Shown one piece after another: positions 10,501 through 18,201 of a stretch of 64,000 nucleotides of DNA; positions within the stretch are counted from its first letter, which is position 1; each line of letters starts with the position of its first letter. Source of the stretch: Streptomyces leeuwenhoekii (lineage in GTDB: Bacteria > Actinomycetota > Actinomycetes > Streptomycetales > Streptomycetaceae); the NCBI RefSeq assembly GCF_001013905.1, contig NZ_LN831790.1:186001-250000 (forward strand). The letters run 5' to 3'. Both the position numbers and the translations under genes were made by a program. The notes beneath the pieces were generated by a model. That model made no database searches, was not told the DNA's origin, and worked only from the letters and a program-made list of their open reading frames with translations.

Positions 10501-11295
10501 GATCACCATGGTGTGGGTGCCGGACGTGGACGACCAACTCGCCTTGGCCGTTCCGGAGTCCGTCATCTCCCGCAGCTCCGAGCGAGGGTAGCTGGAGCCG
10601 CTGGTGGTGACCCCGTTGACCGGAGCCCGGAACCGGACGGCCGAGCAGTCGTCGGCCGTGACGAACCACGGGTCGTGCTTGTAGGTGGCGAGTTCTGGCT
10701 GGTAGACGTTGGTGGGGGACTCCTCGTCGCCCACCGGCAGCCCGATATACCAGTTCGTCAGGTCCAGCACGTCCGCCGGGAACGCGCAGGAGCCGCCACC
10801 GTCGCCTCCGCCTCCATCGGCTCCGTAGACGTCCGTCTCGGTGATGCTGGTCCAGTCGTTGACGGTGTTGCCATGGCCCACGATCCGCACGTAGCGGGCC
10901 GAGGCGTCGGCGAAGTCGTGGCTCTGCTGCTCAAGTGTGCTGCCACTGCTGGCTTTCCGGTTCACGACGGTGGTCCACGACGATCCGTCCGCGGACAGCT
11001 GGACGTCGAAGGTGCTCTGCCTCCGGTCGCCCTGGTGCCAGGCGACCGACACCGACCCGACGGTTTGCACCGAGCCGAGGTCGTAGCGGATAGACACCCC
11101 GTCGCCCTCGGCGGACCAGCGGGTACTCAGGTTGTTGTCGAGGGTGTTGGCGGCGACGTTGCCGTCATCGGCGCTCGCCGTGACGCTCTTGATCTCCAGC
11201 GGAGAGGTGCCGGCGGCCGACGCGACCGGGTGGAACCCACCCGGGACGCCGACGGCGACCGCACCCACTAACAGCGCATGAATCATGCGTCTCAT
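7570..11295 (-). CDS. secreted multidomain PL7-GH16-PL6 polysaccharide-degrading enzyme
   Basis: This 1241-residue secreted protein seems to combine three catalytic domains. After a signal peptide (MRRMIHALLVGAVAVGVPGG) come: discoidin/F5-8C domain 1 (about 30-160); a PL7 alginate lyase (about 168-388, with YPRSELREM, AGQIHD and YFKAGAYTQ); a GH16 domain (about 403-635, catalytic ExDxxE seen as GEYDWVE near 520); discoidin domain 2 (about 650-778), very similar to the first; and a PL6/chondroitinase B-like beta-helix (about 793-1230, with SVKS and QRHG supplying the Lys and Arg expected for catalysis). Gly/Asp-rich linkers join the parts. PL7 and PL6 families act mainly on alginate; GH16 acts on beta-1,3/1,4-glucans or galactans. 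The start at 11295 gives a proper signal peptide with GAGG upstream; an in-frame extension to 11424 is possible but lacks support. Confidence 0.88.
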   Translation of the reverse strand: MRRMIHALLVGAVAVGVPGGFHPVASAAGTSPLEIKSVTASADDGNVAANTLDNNLSTRWSAEGDGVSIRYDLGSVQTVGSVSVAWHQGDRRQSTFDVQLSADGSSWTTVVNRKASSGSTLEQQSHDFADASARYVRIVGHGNTVNDWTSITETDVYGADGGGGDGGGSCAFPADVLDLTNWYIGLPVGDEESPTNVYQPELATYKHDPWFVTADDCSAVRFRAPVNGVTTSGSSYPRSELREMTDSGTAKASWSSTSGTHTMVIDQAITAVPEERPYVVAGQIHDASDDVTVFRLEGSRLYITDGDTSHHHLVTDAYRLGTRFQAKFEVSDGETRVYYNGALQTTLSRDYSGAYFKAGAYTQANCGNSNPCSEDNYGEVKIYGLNITHGDGGGGGAGDSTEAAERYGWGTPLPVSDEFDYTGAVDPDKWAVPTGEVGGTQGCWEGHAGNGRRCAKNSTVANGMLTMRGEANGDTGWLRQQRDAQYGRWEIRSRSRNTGSVGGLYHVLHLIWPTAGNRLENGEYDWVETSDPGAQCLTAFLHYPKSPTDKKERNDHCPVDMTQWHNFAFEWTPDALVGYVDGVEWFRESGGADADRGDIQTMPSGHLNIQLDNFTGDSGLRPAVLEVDWVRTYDVEPAGGNPGDPGGDSPVPIVGISASPDDGNVPANTLDNNLSTRWSSEGDGAWIRYDLGSTRTVGSASVAWHQGAGRKHTFDVQLSDDGASWRTVLARTTSSGTTLQQEKYDFTDASARYVRIVGHGNTSNDWTSITETDIFGAGNSGGDDGAGDDGEPSPVRTIRVADSDALESAFGDARAGDRIVLADGTYAIGSMTGKNGTAAAPITVVAENRGKAVIGDGQLEIADSSYVTFQGLKFTNSDTLKITRSNRVRLTRNHFRLTEESSLKWVIIQGAGSHHNRIDHNLFEEKHQLGNFITIDGSETQQSQHDRIDHNHFRDIGPRADNEMEAIRVGWSGISRSSGFTVVESNLFENCDGDPEIVSVKSNDNVVRYNTFRASQGVLSQRHGNRGAFHGNFFLGEGKTGTGGIRLYGQDHKVYNNYFEGLTGTGYDAALQIDGGDVDTSGALSAHWRVYRATVVNNTFVNNMSNIEIGANYSLPPIDSVIADNVVTGSRGKLINEVRKPLNMTYSGNIAWPTGSATLGVSVPSGSVRAVDPLLASDGSLYRTGAGSPAIDSGTGGHAFVTDDMDGQARTGGVDAGADERSASTVARAPLTAVDVGPGAA

Positions 11296-11573
11296 CGGGC
11301 CTCGCTTCGATTGACAGCCCCGGTCGACCGAGACGGCTGTTCCGGGGCCGGACGGTTCTGGTCGATAACCGTGAAGTGGCGCATCCGAGGTGGTGCTCCA
11401 CATGCGAGGCACGGTGTCAGACACGTGGCGGGACCCGTCCCGCCACGTCCCGCCCCGTTATGTGCTCCACAACCGCACCGGGCCCTCCACCCGCTGCCTG
11501 CCCCTCCGCTGTGAAGTCCTACGATGCGTCAGTCCTCCGGCAGATCCGGATCAACGTGCGGCAAAGGGAATCC

Positions 11574-12656
11574 ATGCGCCTGTCCAGCTATGTCAGAAAA
11601 GCCGCCATGGGCGCGGCGGCGATACCCCTCCTCGCCGGGTGCGCAGGGGAACAGGACGCACGCGAGGCGGTGGAGCGGACCGCGGAAAGGCCTGCCTCCT
11701 GGACGGACCTGCCGGTGCGGACCGGCGCACGGGACGTCGTCCACACGGACACCGACCACCGGTCGTACGAGGTCAGGATCACGGTCAAACGCCTGGTCCG
11801 GGGCTCGGAGGAGGACATGCGGGGCGCGCGCGTGGACGAGGAGCTGAAGGGCATGGTCCCCCACTACCTCACCTTCGAGATCACCAACACCGGCCGGAAG
11901 AAGATCCCCGCCGCCTACATGGTGGACAGCAACTTGGCCTTGAACAGCACCGACTGGGCGCGCGGGGAGGAGGTCCATGTCAGCGGCGGCAGGCCGGGCG
12001 GGGCCGACCTGCCCTGCGCGGACACCGCGCCGAAGACGCTTGCGCCCGGCGACTCGTACAGCACCTGCGTGACCTACGCGCTGCCCGATGGCGTCGGCGT
12101 GCTGTCGCTGACGTACAACGCCGACGGCTACCTCGACGAGGCCGGGGCGGTCGCCACGTGGCCCGTCGAGGGCGGCCTCGAGGCGGCGTCCGCAGGGCTG
12201 GCGGAGCCGGGCGACATCGTCCGCGTCCGGTGGGACGCCCGCGAGGACGGCGTCCTCGAACTGCCCGCCACGCTGATTTCCGTACGCCGGGGCAGCGCGT
12301 CCGACCTCGCGGGCCTGGATCTCGACCTCAACGAGAACGAGCGACACGGCGTCCCGTACTACGTGTCGGTCACCTACACCAACACCGGGCCGAAAGACCT
12401 CTACGCCGACCAGGCCGACCGTGTCCTTCTGCTCACCGAGGGCGGTCGGCAGATACGGGGGAAGACCCCCTTCGTCCTCGACACGAAGATCCCCGGCTGT
12501 CCGTCCGACTGGGTCGCCCGGATGATCCCGCCGGGCGACAGCGTGACGGAGTGCAGCATCCACCTGCTGACGGACGACGGCGACAAGCCGTTCGCGGTGG
12601 GTTTCGCAGAAGCGGGCCAACCAGGGCTGGTGGCCTGGCGAGCCCACCTCCACTGA
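11574..12656 (+). CDS. secreted lipoprotein with two related beta-sandwich halves
   Basis: The 360-residue protein starts with a lipoprotein signal (IPLLAGCAGEQ; lipid-modified cysteine near residue 23), so it should be anchored outside the membrane. The mature part has two similar halves, each with a YVSVTYTNTG-like strand (YLTFEITNTGRKK; YVSVTYTNTGPKD) and a later cysteine in a P/PGDS context (LAPGDSYSTCV; IPPGDSVTECS), as in DUF4352-like or Ig-like lipoproteins. AAGGGAA precedes the ATG. No partner gene is evident: it is divergent from the PL7-GH16-PL6 gene, with 278 bases between. Function unknown. Confidence 0.75.
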   Translation: MRLSSYVRKAAMGAAAIPLLAGCAGEQDAREAVERTAERPASWTDLPVRTGARDVVHTDTDHRSYEVRITVKRLVRGSEEDMRGARVDEELKGMVPHYLTFEITNTGRKKIPAAYMVDSNLALNSTDWARGEEVHVSGGRPGGADLPCADTAPKTLAPGDSYSTCVTYALPDGVGVLSLTYNADGYLDEAGAVATWPVEGGLEAASAGLAEPGDIVRVRWDAREDGVLELPATLISVRRGSASDLAGLDLDLNENERHGVPYYVSVTYTNTGPKDLYADQADRVLLLTEGGRQIRGKTPFVLDTKIPGCPSDWVARMIPPGDSVTECSIHLLTDDGDKPFAVGFAEAGQPGLVAWRAHLH

Positions 12657-12854
12657 GGCGCGGCCGGGATCGTGGGGCTCTGCCCCTTGCTGGTGGCGGG
12701 CGCGCCGGAGGTCGGGGAGGAGCTGATCGTGGCGCGCAGCGCCGGCGAGGCGCACGAGCTCGCCGAGGTCCTCCCCAGGCGCGGATCGTGCACCCGGGCC
12801 GATGCGGCCGGGTGCGCGGACGCCGCTGTCCCCTGTCCCGGGAGACACCGGCGC

Positions 12855-13076
12855 ATGGCGGGTCGGGGCTGCTGCCCACTGTGCCCCAGCTGCTACCGGC
12901 CCGTTTTCGAGAGCTCTTCCTCGCGCGCCCTGATCGGGGCCGGTCCGACGCCGGTGATCGGGCTGTGCAGGCTGTGCGCCGAACGCACCACGCTTCGCAC
13001 GCTGCGCCAGATGGACGTCCCGGTCGCCCCGCAGCAGCGCGCCGTCCTTGAGACCGTGGCCGCCGCCATGGCGTAA
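12855..13076 (+). CDS. small cysteine-containing protein, uncertain
   Basis: This 73-residue frame has high third-position G+C and a zinc-ribbon-like cysteine pattern (CCPLCPSC near residues 6-13; CRLC near 40), followed by a helical tail ending in QQRAVLETVAAAMA. A longer version from GTG at 12672 is open but its first 60 residues look unnatural. The ribosome binding site is weak (GGGAG about 12 bases upstream). The opposite strand here is also open and continues a decayed immunity gene, so one of the two readings is accidental. Confidence 0.4.
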   Translation: MAGRGCCPLCPSCYRPVFESSSSRALIGAGPTPVIGLCRLCAERTTLRTLRQMDVPVAPQQRAVLETVAAAMA

Positions 13077-13089
13077 CCGGGTCGCCGGC

Positions 13090-13789
13090 TCCCGCCGCCC
13101 CAGGCGTCGAAGTCGCTGAGGTCGTGAACCGCGCTCCCACCCGCGGGGGTTCGGGCCTTGGCGGTGCCAGCCGGCCGGCCAGGTCGCGCGCCTCGTCCGG
13201 CCGCAGCACGCCGGCCGTGTCGAGGCGGCTCAGCACGAGCGTCTGCGGCCGACGCATGGCTTCGGTCGTCTCCAGGCTTCCCCGCTCACGGTGCGTGAGG
13301 GTGAAACCTCGCGGGGAGCGGCGTACCGTCCAGTCGAGTTCCATGTCGCCGACCCGGATCAGCACACCGTCGCGCGCGGGAAGGACGTGCGTCCCGGACT
13401 CCTCGGCCAGCAGGGCGGCCAGAGCCGGGGCGTGCGCCTCGTCCAGCGGATCCGGCGCGGCCGGGGGCGGCTCCGGGAACGCTTCGGGTGCCGTGCGCGC
13501 GCCGGCGCGGAACTCGCGCAGCCCGGTGTCGAAGTCGACCGCCGGGCCGGCGCGGTACACGGTGCGGTCCGCGGCGACGTAGATCTTCCCGCCGCCGCGG
13601 GTCTGCCGGGTGACGGCGACGACGTCGTCGCCGAGGGGCACGACGGCGGTGTCCGCATCGTCGAGTGCGGTGGCGAGCCGCGTGAACAGGGACCGGCCGT
13701 GCGCGGCGAGTTGCCGCTGCCGCGCGGTGAGTCCGTCGTCGGGCACGGGCCGGAACGCCGTCGCAGGGGGCCTTCGTGCCGGCGGGGAA
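13090..13789 (-). pseudogene. third member of the immunity-gene array, frameshifted
   Basis: This stretch encodes a domain like those of the neighbouring gene: LTARQRQLAAHGRSLF, then GGGKIYVAADRTVY and LREFRAGARTAPE. It continues into a different domain (THVLPARDGVLIRVGDMELD, GFTLTHRERGS) resembling small immunity proteins such as Imm61, but that match is tentative. It lacks its own N-terminal YezG-like domain and begins out of frame right after the stop of the upstream gene. At the other end the natural continuation (VHDLSDFDAWGGG) is in another frame near 13130, and no stop follows in the main frame until far downstream. Two frame changes suggest decay or sequence errors. Confidence 0.5.
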
Positions 13790-15133
13790 CTACGGGAGAG
13801 CCCGGACCGTCTCGTCGGCTGCGACGTACGCCTTCTGACCGGTCCGCGACGAGGTGACGACGACGGCCTCCTCCTCGGGCAGCACGGTGACGGGGAACAG
13901 AAGGCGGGAGTCACCGAACGCGGGCGGTCCCTCCAGGAACCGCCGGCCCCGTTCGGCGAGCTGCCGCTGCCGCGGCGTCAGCGCGGCCCAGGAGAGCCGT
14001 ACCCGCAGCCACGTCGGCTGCTTGCCGGGCTCGCGGGGGAACCGCGCCAGATCCCGCTCGTACGCCTCCGGGACGAGGGGAGGCAGGAAGAGCGGCTCGT
14101 CGTCATGGTCGAAGGCGGCCTCGGCGAGGTCGCCGGGGGTGAAGGTGAGCCGCACGGTGAACCACGTCCCGGAGCCGGGGGTGTACATGGCGGCGCGCAG
14201 TTCGGCGAGGGCTTCCTCGAACGCCGCTGTCGTCGCCACGACCGCCGGCATGGGCATTCCACCGTGCTCGGCCAGGCAGTGGGTCTGCGTGCGGCCGTCC
14301 ACCACGGACGCGGTGAACCGGATGCGGTCCCACTCCCCCGGCTGGGCCGCGGCCAGTTCCGTCGCCAGTGTCTCGGTCAGCCGGTCCGGCACGGTGTACG
14401 GGGGCCGGGGCACGGGCCCGGGTGCCGTCGCCGTCCCGGCCGGACGAAAGTGTTCCACGGGCGTACGGCGCCCGGAGCGGAAGACCTCGATCGCCTCGTG
14501 CGGTGATGCGGCCGAGCCGGCGAACAGCACGGTCTCGTCCGGGGCGACATACACGCTCCCGCCGCCACGCACGCGGTGGGCGACCACCACCGCGTCGTCC
14601 TCGGGCAGCGCGGTGACGGCGAGCGGCACGTCCCCGCCTGCGGCCCGCCGCAGGAGCGCACGGCCGAGGCCGGCGAGCCGCCGCTGCCGCGGGGTGAGCG
14701 CCGCGTCGGCGAGTTGTTCCCGCAGCCACGAGGGCCGCTTGTCGGCGTCGCGGGGGAACCGGGCCAGGTCGCGCGCGTACGCCTCCGGTCCCGGCGGGAC
14801 CCGGAAGCCGGGTTCGTCGTCGTAGGAGAAGTCCGTGACGGCGCGGCCGGCCGCGGTGACCGTGAGCCTCATCGTGAACCAGGTGCCGGCTCCGGGGGTG
14901 TGCATGGCGGCGCGCAGTTCTGCGAGCGAGTCGGCCGGTGGCCGGGGGGCGGGCGTGATTTGCGCGACCGTCCCTCCGTCGCGCACGACCCGGCACCGGG
15001 CTGCCGTGTACCGGTCCACCACGGACACCTCGAAGTCGACGCGCTCCCACTCGCCCGGCACCGCCGCCGCCAGCTCCGCCGCCACCGTCCCGATCAGCCG
15101 CGCCTGGGCGGAGAGCGGTGGTTCGCTCGTCAT
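13790..15133 (-). CDS. tandem YezG-like (DUF600) immunity-type protein
   Basis: The 447-residue cytoplasmic protein has two copies of a two-part unit. The first part of each resembles YezG/DUF600 immunity proteins: GEWERVDFEVSVVD and GEWDRIRFTASVVD, then GTWFTMRLT/GTWFTVRLT, DDEPGF/DDEPLF, and YARDLARFPRD/YERDLARFPRE followed by a Trp-Leu. The second part of each is a smaller beta-rich domain (LTPRQRRLAGLGRALL... GGSVYVAPDETV; LTPRQRQLAERGR... QKAYVAADETV). The second copy ends abruptly at VRALP, where the first goes on into FAGSAASPHEAIEVFRSG, so the C-terminus is probably cut by a frameshift. The start overlaps the SUKH stop as ATGA, implying translational coupling. Such proteins neutralise polymorphic toxins; no toxin is visible here. 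Confidence 0.65.
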   Translation of the reverse strand: MTSEPPLSAQARLIGTVAAELAAAVPGEWERVDFEVSVVDRYTAARCRVVRDGGTVAQITPAPRPPADSLAELRAAMHTPGAGTWFTMRLTVTAAGRAVTDFSYDDEPGFRVPPGPEAYARDLARFPRDADKRPSWLREQLADAALTPRQRRLAGLGRALLRRAAGGDVPLAVTALPEDDAVVVAHRVRGGGSVYVAPDETVLFAGSAASPHEAIEVFRSGRRTPVEHFRPAGTATAPGPVPRPPYTVPDRLTETLATELAAAQPGEWDRIRFTASVVDGRTQTHCLAEHGGMPMPAVVATTAAFEEALAELRAAMYTPGSGTWFTVRLTFTPGDLAEAAFDHDDEPLFLPPLVPEAYERDLARFPREPGKQPTWLRVRLSWAALTPRQRQLAERGRRFLEGPPAFGDSRLLFPVTVLPEEEAVVVTSSRTGQKAYVAADETVRALP

Positions 15134-15771
15134 CGGGGGTCCTCCGTGCGGCCGGTCCGTGCGCGTGGTGCGGGCGTCAGCCCGTCCTCGGGGCGGACGT
15201 GTTGCGGCAGCTCCCAGCGCAGCTCGCCGTCCGGGGTCAGGTAGGGAGCGGCGAGGCCCACCGTGCCACCGTGCTCCAGCACGTCGGCGACCTCGGTCAG
15301 GTAGGCGCCGAGCGAGGGCCAGGTGTCCTGGAGTCCGCCTTCGTCGTGGTGGACGGTGCCGACTTGGCCGTACGTCTCACCGGGGCGCAGGTCGACGACT
15401 TGGGCGTCGCCGTCGCTCTCCGCCCACGGCAGCCACAGCGGGTGCCAGTCCGGTCTGTCCCCGTCCACCGGGTGGCCCTGCCGTTCGGACCACTCCAGCA
15501 ACGCCATTCCCCGGCGCCGGAGCTCCACGATCCCGGCCACGGACAGCGGCGGCTGTGCCGGCAGCGACGTCCAGCCCTCCGCACCGTCGTGGCAGGCGAG
15601 GGAGTCCAGCAGGTCCTGTGGGAAGCGCAGCCCCATCTCCCGCTGCGCCCGCTCGACGTCGGCGGGGTCCGCGGGCGGGGACAGTTCGGCGAAGGTCCGG
15701 GGCGCGTGGGCCTCGAGCCAGGTGTCGATACGGCTCCAGGCCGCACGCACGACCGACGAGTGATCTGTCAT
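15130..15771 (-). CDS. SMI1/KNR4 (SUKH) family protein
   Basis: This 213-residue SUKH-superfamily protein has the usual order of motifs: the helix VRAAWSRIDTWLEAHAP, then ADPADVERAQREMGLRFP, a LACHDGAEGW turn, HPLWLPWAESDGD, and a C-terminal WPSLGAYLTEVADVLE. SUKH proteins are common immunity proteins against nuclease and other polymorphic toxins. The ATG at 15771 is chosen from family starts (MTDHSSVVRA); the frame stays open upstream through a synthetase remnant. Its stop overlaps the start of the next gene (ATGA), giving a two-gene coupled unit on the minus strand. Confidence 0.8.
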   Translation of the reverse strand: MTDHSSVVRAAWSRIDTWLEAHAPRTFAELSPPADPADVERAQREMGLRFPQDLLDSLACHDGAEGWTSLPAQPPLSVAGIVELRRRGMALLEWSERQGHPVDGDRPDWHPLWLPWAESDGDAQVVDLRPGETYGQVGTVHHDEGGLQDTWPSLGAYLTEVADVLEHGGTVGLAAPYLTPDGELRWELPQHVRPEDGLTPAPRARTGRTEDPR

Positions 15772-15801
15772 GGCCGGGATTGTCTCCCGGCCCACTGACA
15801 A

Positions 15802-15940
15802 CCGGCCGATGCGGGCAACAGGCGCCGCCTCGGCGAACCGTCCCCGCAGCTCCCGCTTCAGGATCCTGCCGCTGGCGTTGCGGGGCAGTTCCGGTACGAA
15901 GACGATGCGTTCGGGCGCCTCGAAGGGGATGGACCGTTCG
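15802..15940 (-). pseudogene. C-terminal remnant of an AMP-forming acyl-CoA synthetase
   Basis: Reading the minus strand, the fragment shows FEAPERIVFVPELP, then RNASGRILKRELRGRF, which is the final A10 motif (PxNxSGKxxKxxL) of AMP-binding CoA ligases, with Arg in place of the usual catalytic Lys. Nothing upstream matches the rest of a 500-residue ligase. The frame has no stop and reads straight into the SUKH gene, so the ligase lost both its body and its end. Confidence 0.7.
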
Positions 15941-16312
15941 CGACATAGGACCAGTACGGTTCGACGAGCACCCCCAGCTGCCGGGCGGTATGGAGGATGC
16001 GGTCCGGTTCCTCTCCCGGGCGAGGCCGTACTCGAGTACCCGGAGGGTTCCCTCGGCGACCTCGGGCGGTGGCCGGTCGCCCCAGGACTCCATGTAGGTG
16101 AGGACGGGGCGGGGGACGTCCGACAGCCGGCGTGAGGCGGAGACGAGGCCGCAGAAGAGGGTGCACCAGGTGGAAAGGTCGCCGGACCGCCCCCAATTCG
16201 CTGACCTCCGCTGACCTCCGCTGGCCCCGCCGACCCCCGCTGACCGGCGGGCCCACCCCGGCCCTCGCCGGTCAGCAGGCCCCGGGCCGGCTCGCCGTTT
16301 CTCCTGCGAGGT
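15941..16312. other. intergenic with an unassigned, frame-disrupted remnant
   Basis: On the minus strand, two frames carry protein-like strings that seem to join near 16015 (ESWGDRPPPEVAEGTLRVLE, then ILHTARQLGVLVEPYW), as if one gene had shifted frame. The family is not recognised. At 16199-16245 there is a short degenerate tandem repeat of GCTGACCTCC-like units. The sortase stop lies at the right end. Confidence 0.35.
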
Positions 16313-17008
16313 CTAACCCGGCAAGGAGGCGTCGGTCGGCTGTTTCACCCCGGCAAGGGTCGCGTAGACCACGACGTTGCCCTGGTATCCGTCGTTCCTG
16401 ACGTAACCGCCGCCGCAGGTGATGACCCGCAGTTCGGGCACGTCGGAGCTGCCGTAGACCTTCTCGCTCGGGAACCTCTCCTTGTCGTGAACCTCCACGG
16501 CGTCGACGGTGAACACCGCCGTGCGCCCGTCCGACCGGCGGACCTCGATCCTGTTGCCCCTGGTCAGAGCGCCGAGGTCGTAGAAGACGCCGGGACTGCC
16601 GGTCGGCAGGTCCACATGTCCCGCGATGACGGCGGTCCCGGCCGAGCCGGGCGCCGTGCCCTCGCTGTACCAGCCGGCCAGGTTGGGCTCGTCGGGCGGG
16701 GACTGCAGCGCACCCCTCTCGTCGAGGCCCAGCTCGGCGACGGGGGCGTGCACGCGGATGGCGGGGATCCGCAGCGAGACAGGATCGGCGGAGGGCAGCG
16801 GCTGTACGGCGGGGCGGTCCGCCGAGGAGGTGCCGCTGGAGGTGGGGCCGCCCGGGGTGAAGGACTGGCCGGTCGACGGCTGCGGTGGCTGTCCGTCGTG
16901 CACCGCTCCGACGACCAGCAGGACACCGGTCACGAGTGCCACGCTCAGATACTTGGCCGAAGGGGTGAACGACGATGCGGAGGCGCTCGTCTCGTGCCCG
17001 GGTTCCAT
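16313..17008 (-). CDS. class F sortase
   Basis: The 231-residue protein has one N-terminal membrane helix (about 20-40, YLSVALVTGVLLVVGAV), a Ser/Thr/Pro-rich spacer and a sortase fold. Catalytic residues are visible: His in VIAGHVDLP, Cys in RVITCGGGY and Arg in YVRNDGYQGN, the order and spacing of actinobacterial class F enzymes. It should act on the outer face of the membrane, joining or cutting surface proteins. It starts 34 bases after the stop of a small secreted membrane-tailed protein and is probably co-transcribed with it, so that protein is a candidate substrate or helper. Confidence 0.88.
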   Translation of the reverse strand: MEPGHETSASASSFTPSAKYLSVALVTGVLLVVGAVHDGQPPQPSTGQSFTPGGPTSSGTSSADRPAVQPLPSADPVSLRIPAIRVHAPVAELGLDERGALQSPPDEPNLAGWYSEGTAPGSAGTAVIAGHVDLPTGSPGVFYDLGALTRGNRIEVRRSDGRTAVFTVDAVEVHDKERFPSEKVYGSSDVPELRVITCGGGYVRNDGYQGNVVVYATLAGVKQPTDASLPG

Positions 17009-17042
17009 CGCGGTTGAGCCTCTTGCGGCGGGAGGCGGGCGG

Positions 17043-17531
17043 TCAGGTCCGGTTCGCGTGGGGACGTCGGCGCATCCTCACCAGCCATCCGCCGGCGGCC
17101 ACCGCGATCAGCGCACTGCCCAGGACGAGCTGTGTGTCCGTGTCCCTGGCGTCTCCGAAGCCGGCTTCGACGGCGCCCTTGGGCTGGCGGCCGGTGATCT
17201 CGTACTCGTCCGTGACCTTGGTCCGGGGCGGACACTTGACGGTGACGGTGTCGGTGCCGGGTTTCTCCCCCTCCGGGACCGTGAACTGGCCGGTGAGCAC
17301 CCCCTCGCCGTCGCCCTCGAAGAGGTGGAACTTACCTCCCGCCTCCGACTCGCCCTTTCCGTAGGTCACGTCCGAGCCACAGGCCGTGGTGCTGACGGTG
17401 ACCGTGGTGCCGGGGGAGGCCGACCAGGGGTGAATGTCGATACCCGAGTCGTCAGCGGCGGCGGCCGGAGACTGCAGCGCCAGGACACCGAGGACCAGGC
17501 CCATGCCAACTCCGATGTGTTTGTTACGCAA
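17043..17531 (-). CDS. small secreted protein with C-terminal membrane anchor, sortase-linked
   Basis: The 162-residue protein has a signal peptide (HIGVGMGLVLGVLALQSPAAA), a beta-rich middle with two cysteines (TTACGSDV and VTVKCPPRT), and a C-terminal hydrophobic helix with an Arg-rich tail (LVLGSALIAVAAGGWLVRM). The end resembles a sortase sorting signal, but no LPXTG or LAXTG motif precedes the helix. The TTG at 17531 is taken as start because GGAGG lies 6 bases before it. Actinomycete genomes often pair such a protein with a class F sortase. Function unknown. Confidence 0.75.
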   Translation of the reverse strand: MRNKHIGVGMGLVLGVLALQSPAAAADDSGIDIHPWSASPGTTVTVSTTACGSDVTYGKGESEAGGKFHLFEGDGEGVLTGQFTVPEGEKPGTDTVTVKCPPRTKVTDEYEITGRQPKGAVEAGFGDARDTDTQLVLGSALIAVAAGGWLVRMRRRPHANRT

Positions 17532-18201
17532 GGCAATCCTCCAATGAAGCAGTATCCGGCCTGTCTGCGTGGGGCCTCTGCTGGGCTCCATTGACGAGGC
17601 AACCGACCCGCCGTCACCTCCGCAACACGACGCGTCGCCCCATGCTTCACCCGGGCAGGTGCAACCACTACTCCCCCCAGAAGGTCCATGCAGGTCGTGG
17701 GAGCGGGGACCGGCACGGTGGGGGAAATCCCGGAAGGCGGCGAATGGGCTAACCGGCCTGTCCGGGTGCCCTTGCAGGAAAGCAGTGACGGCTCGCCAGG
17801 TACGCATGACCAGCCCTGGGCGTCGCCGTCCTCGGCGGTCGGCTCGAGAGTCCGCCGGGTCTGCTGCGTGTGCAGGTGCTCCGAGGTGCGCAGCTGGTCA
17901 CGGGGGTGTTCCAGCAGGCGGTCCAGTTCCCTCGCGTCGAGGCGTGCGTCGTCGTCGGCCAGTCGGCGCGGCACCTCCCGCAAGGCGGCCTCGCCCGTCA
18001 CCCCCGTACGCAGCGGCCCCAGCTCCACCAGCGGGGTGAGGGGGACGCAGCCCTACCTACTGATCTGGGTGCCGTGGGTGGTCGGTTGGTTCCTGGGGCT
18101 CTGCCGGTCGGGGCCGGGTTCGGCAAGGAGGAGTGGCCAACGCCTTCGATCCGGTTTCTCGATTCGGCGACCGCCCTGGCCGCTGCTTGGGCACTGCGGT
18201 G
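17532..18201. other. intergenic, one uncertain minus-strand frame
   Basis: A minus-strand frame from 18028 reads as a charged, helical stretch (ADDDARLDARELDRLLEH) for about 80 residues and then becomes low complexity, overlapping the next gene's leader. It has no convincing ribosome binding site or family, so it is either the remnant of a helical protein or chance. The leader and promoter of the small secreted protein should lie at the left end. Nothing else is seen. Confidence 0.35.

Noticed and set aside
12433..13914. Taking the whole 493-residue minus frame as one immunity gene
   Set aside because: Only about 13100-13780 looks like protein. The left part runs through the lipoprotein gene and the small CxxC gene, and the right end overlaps the YezG-like gene in the wrong frame.
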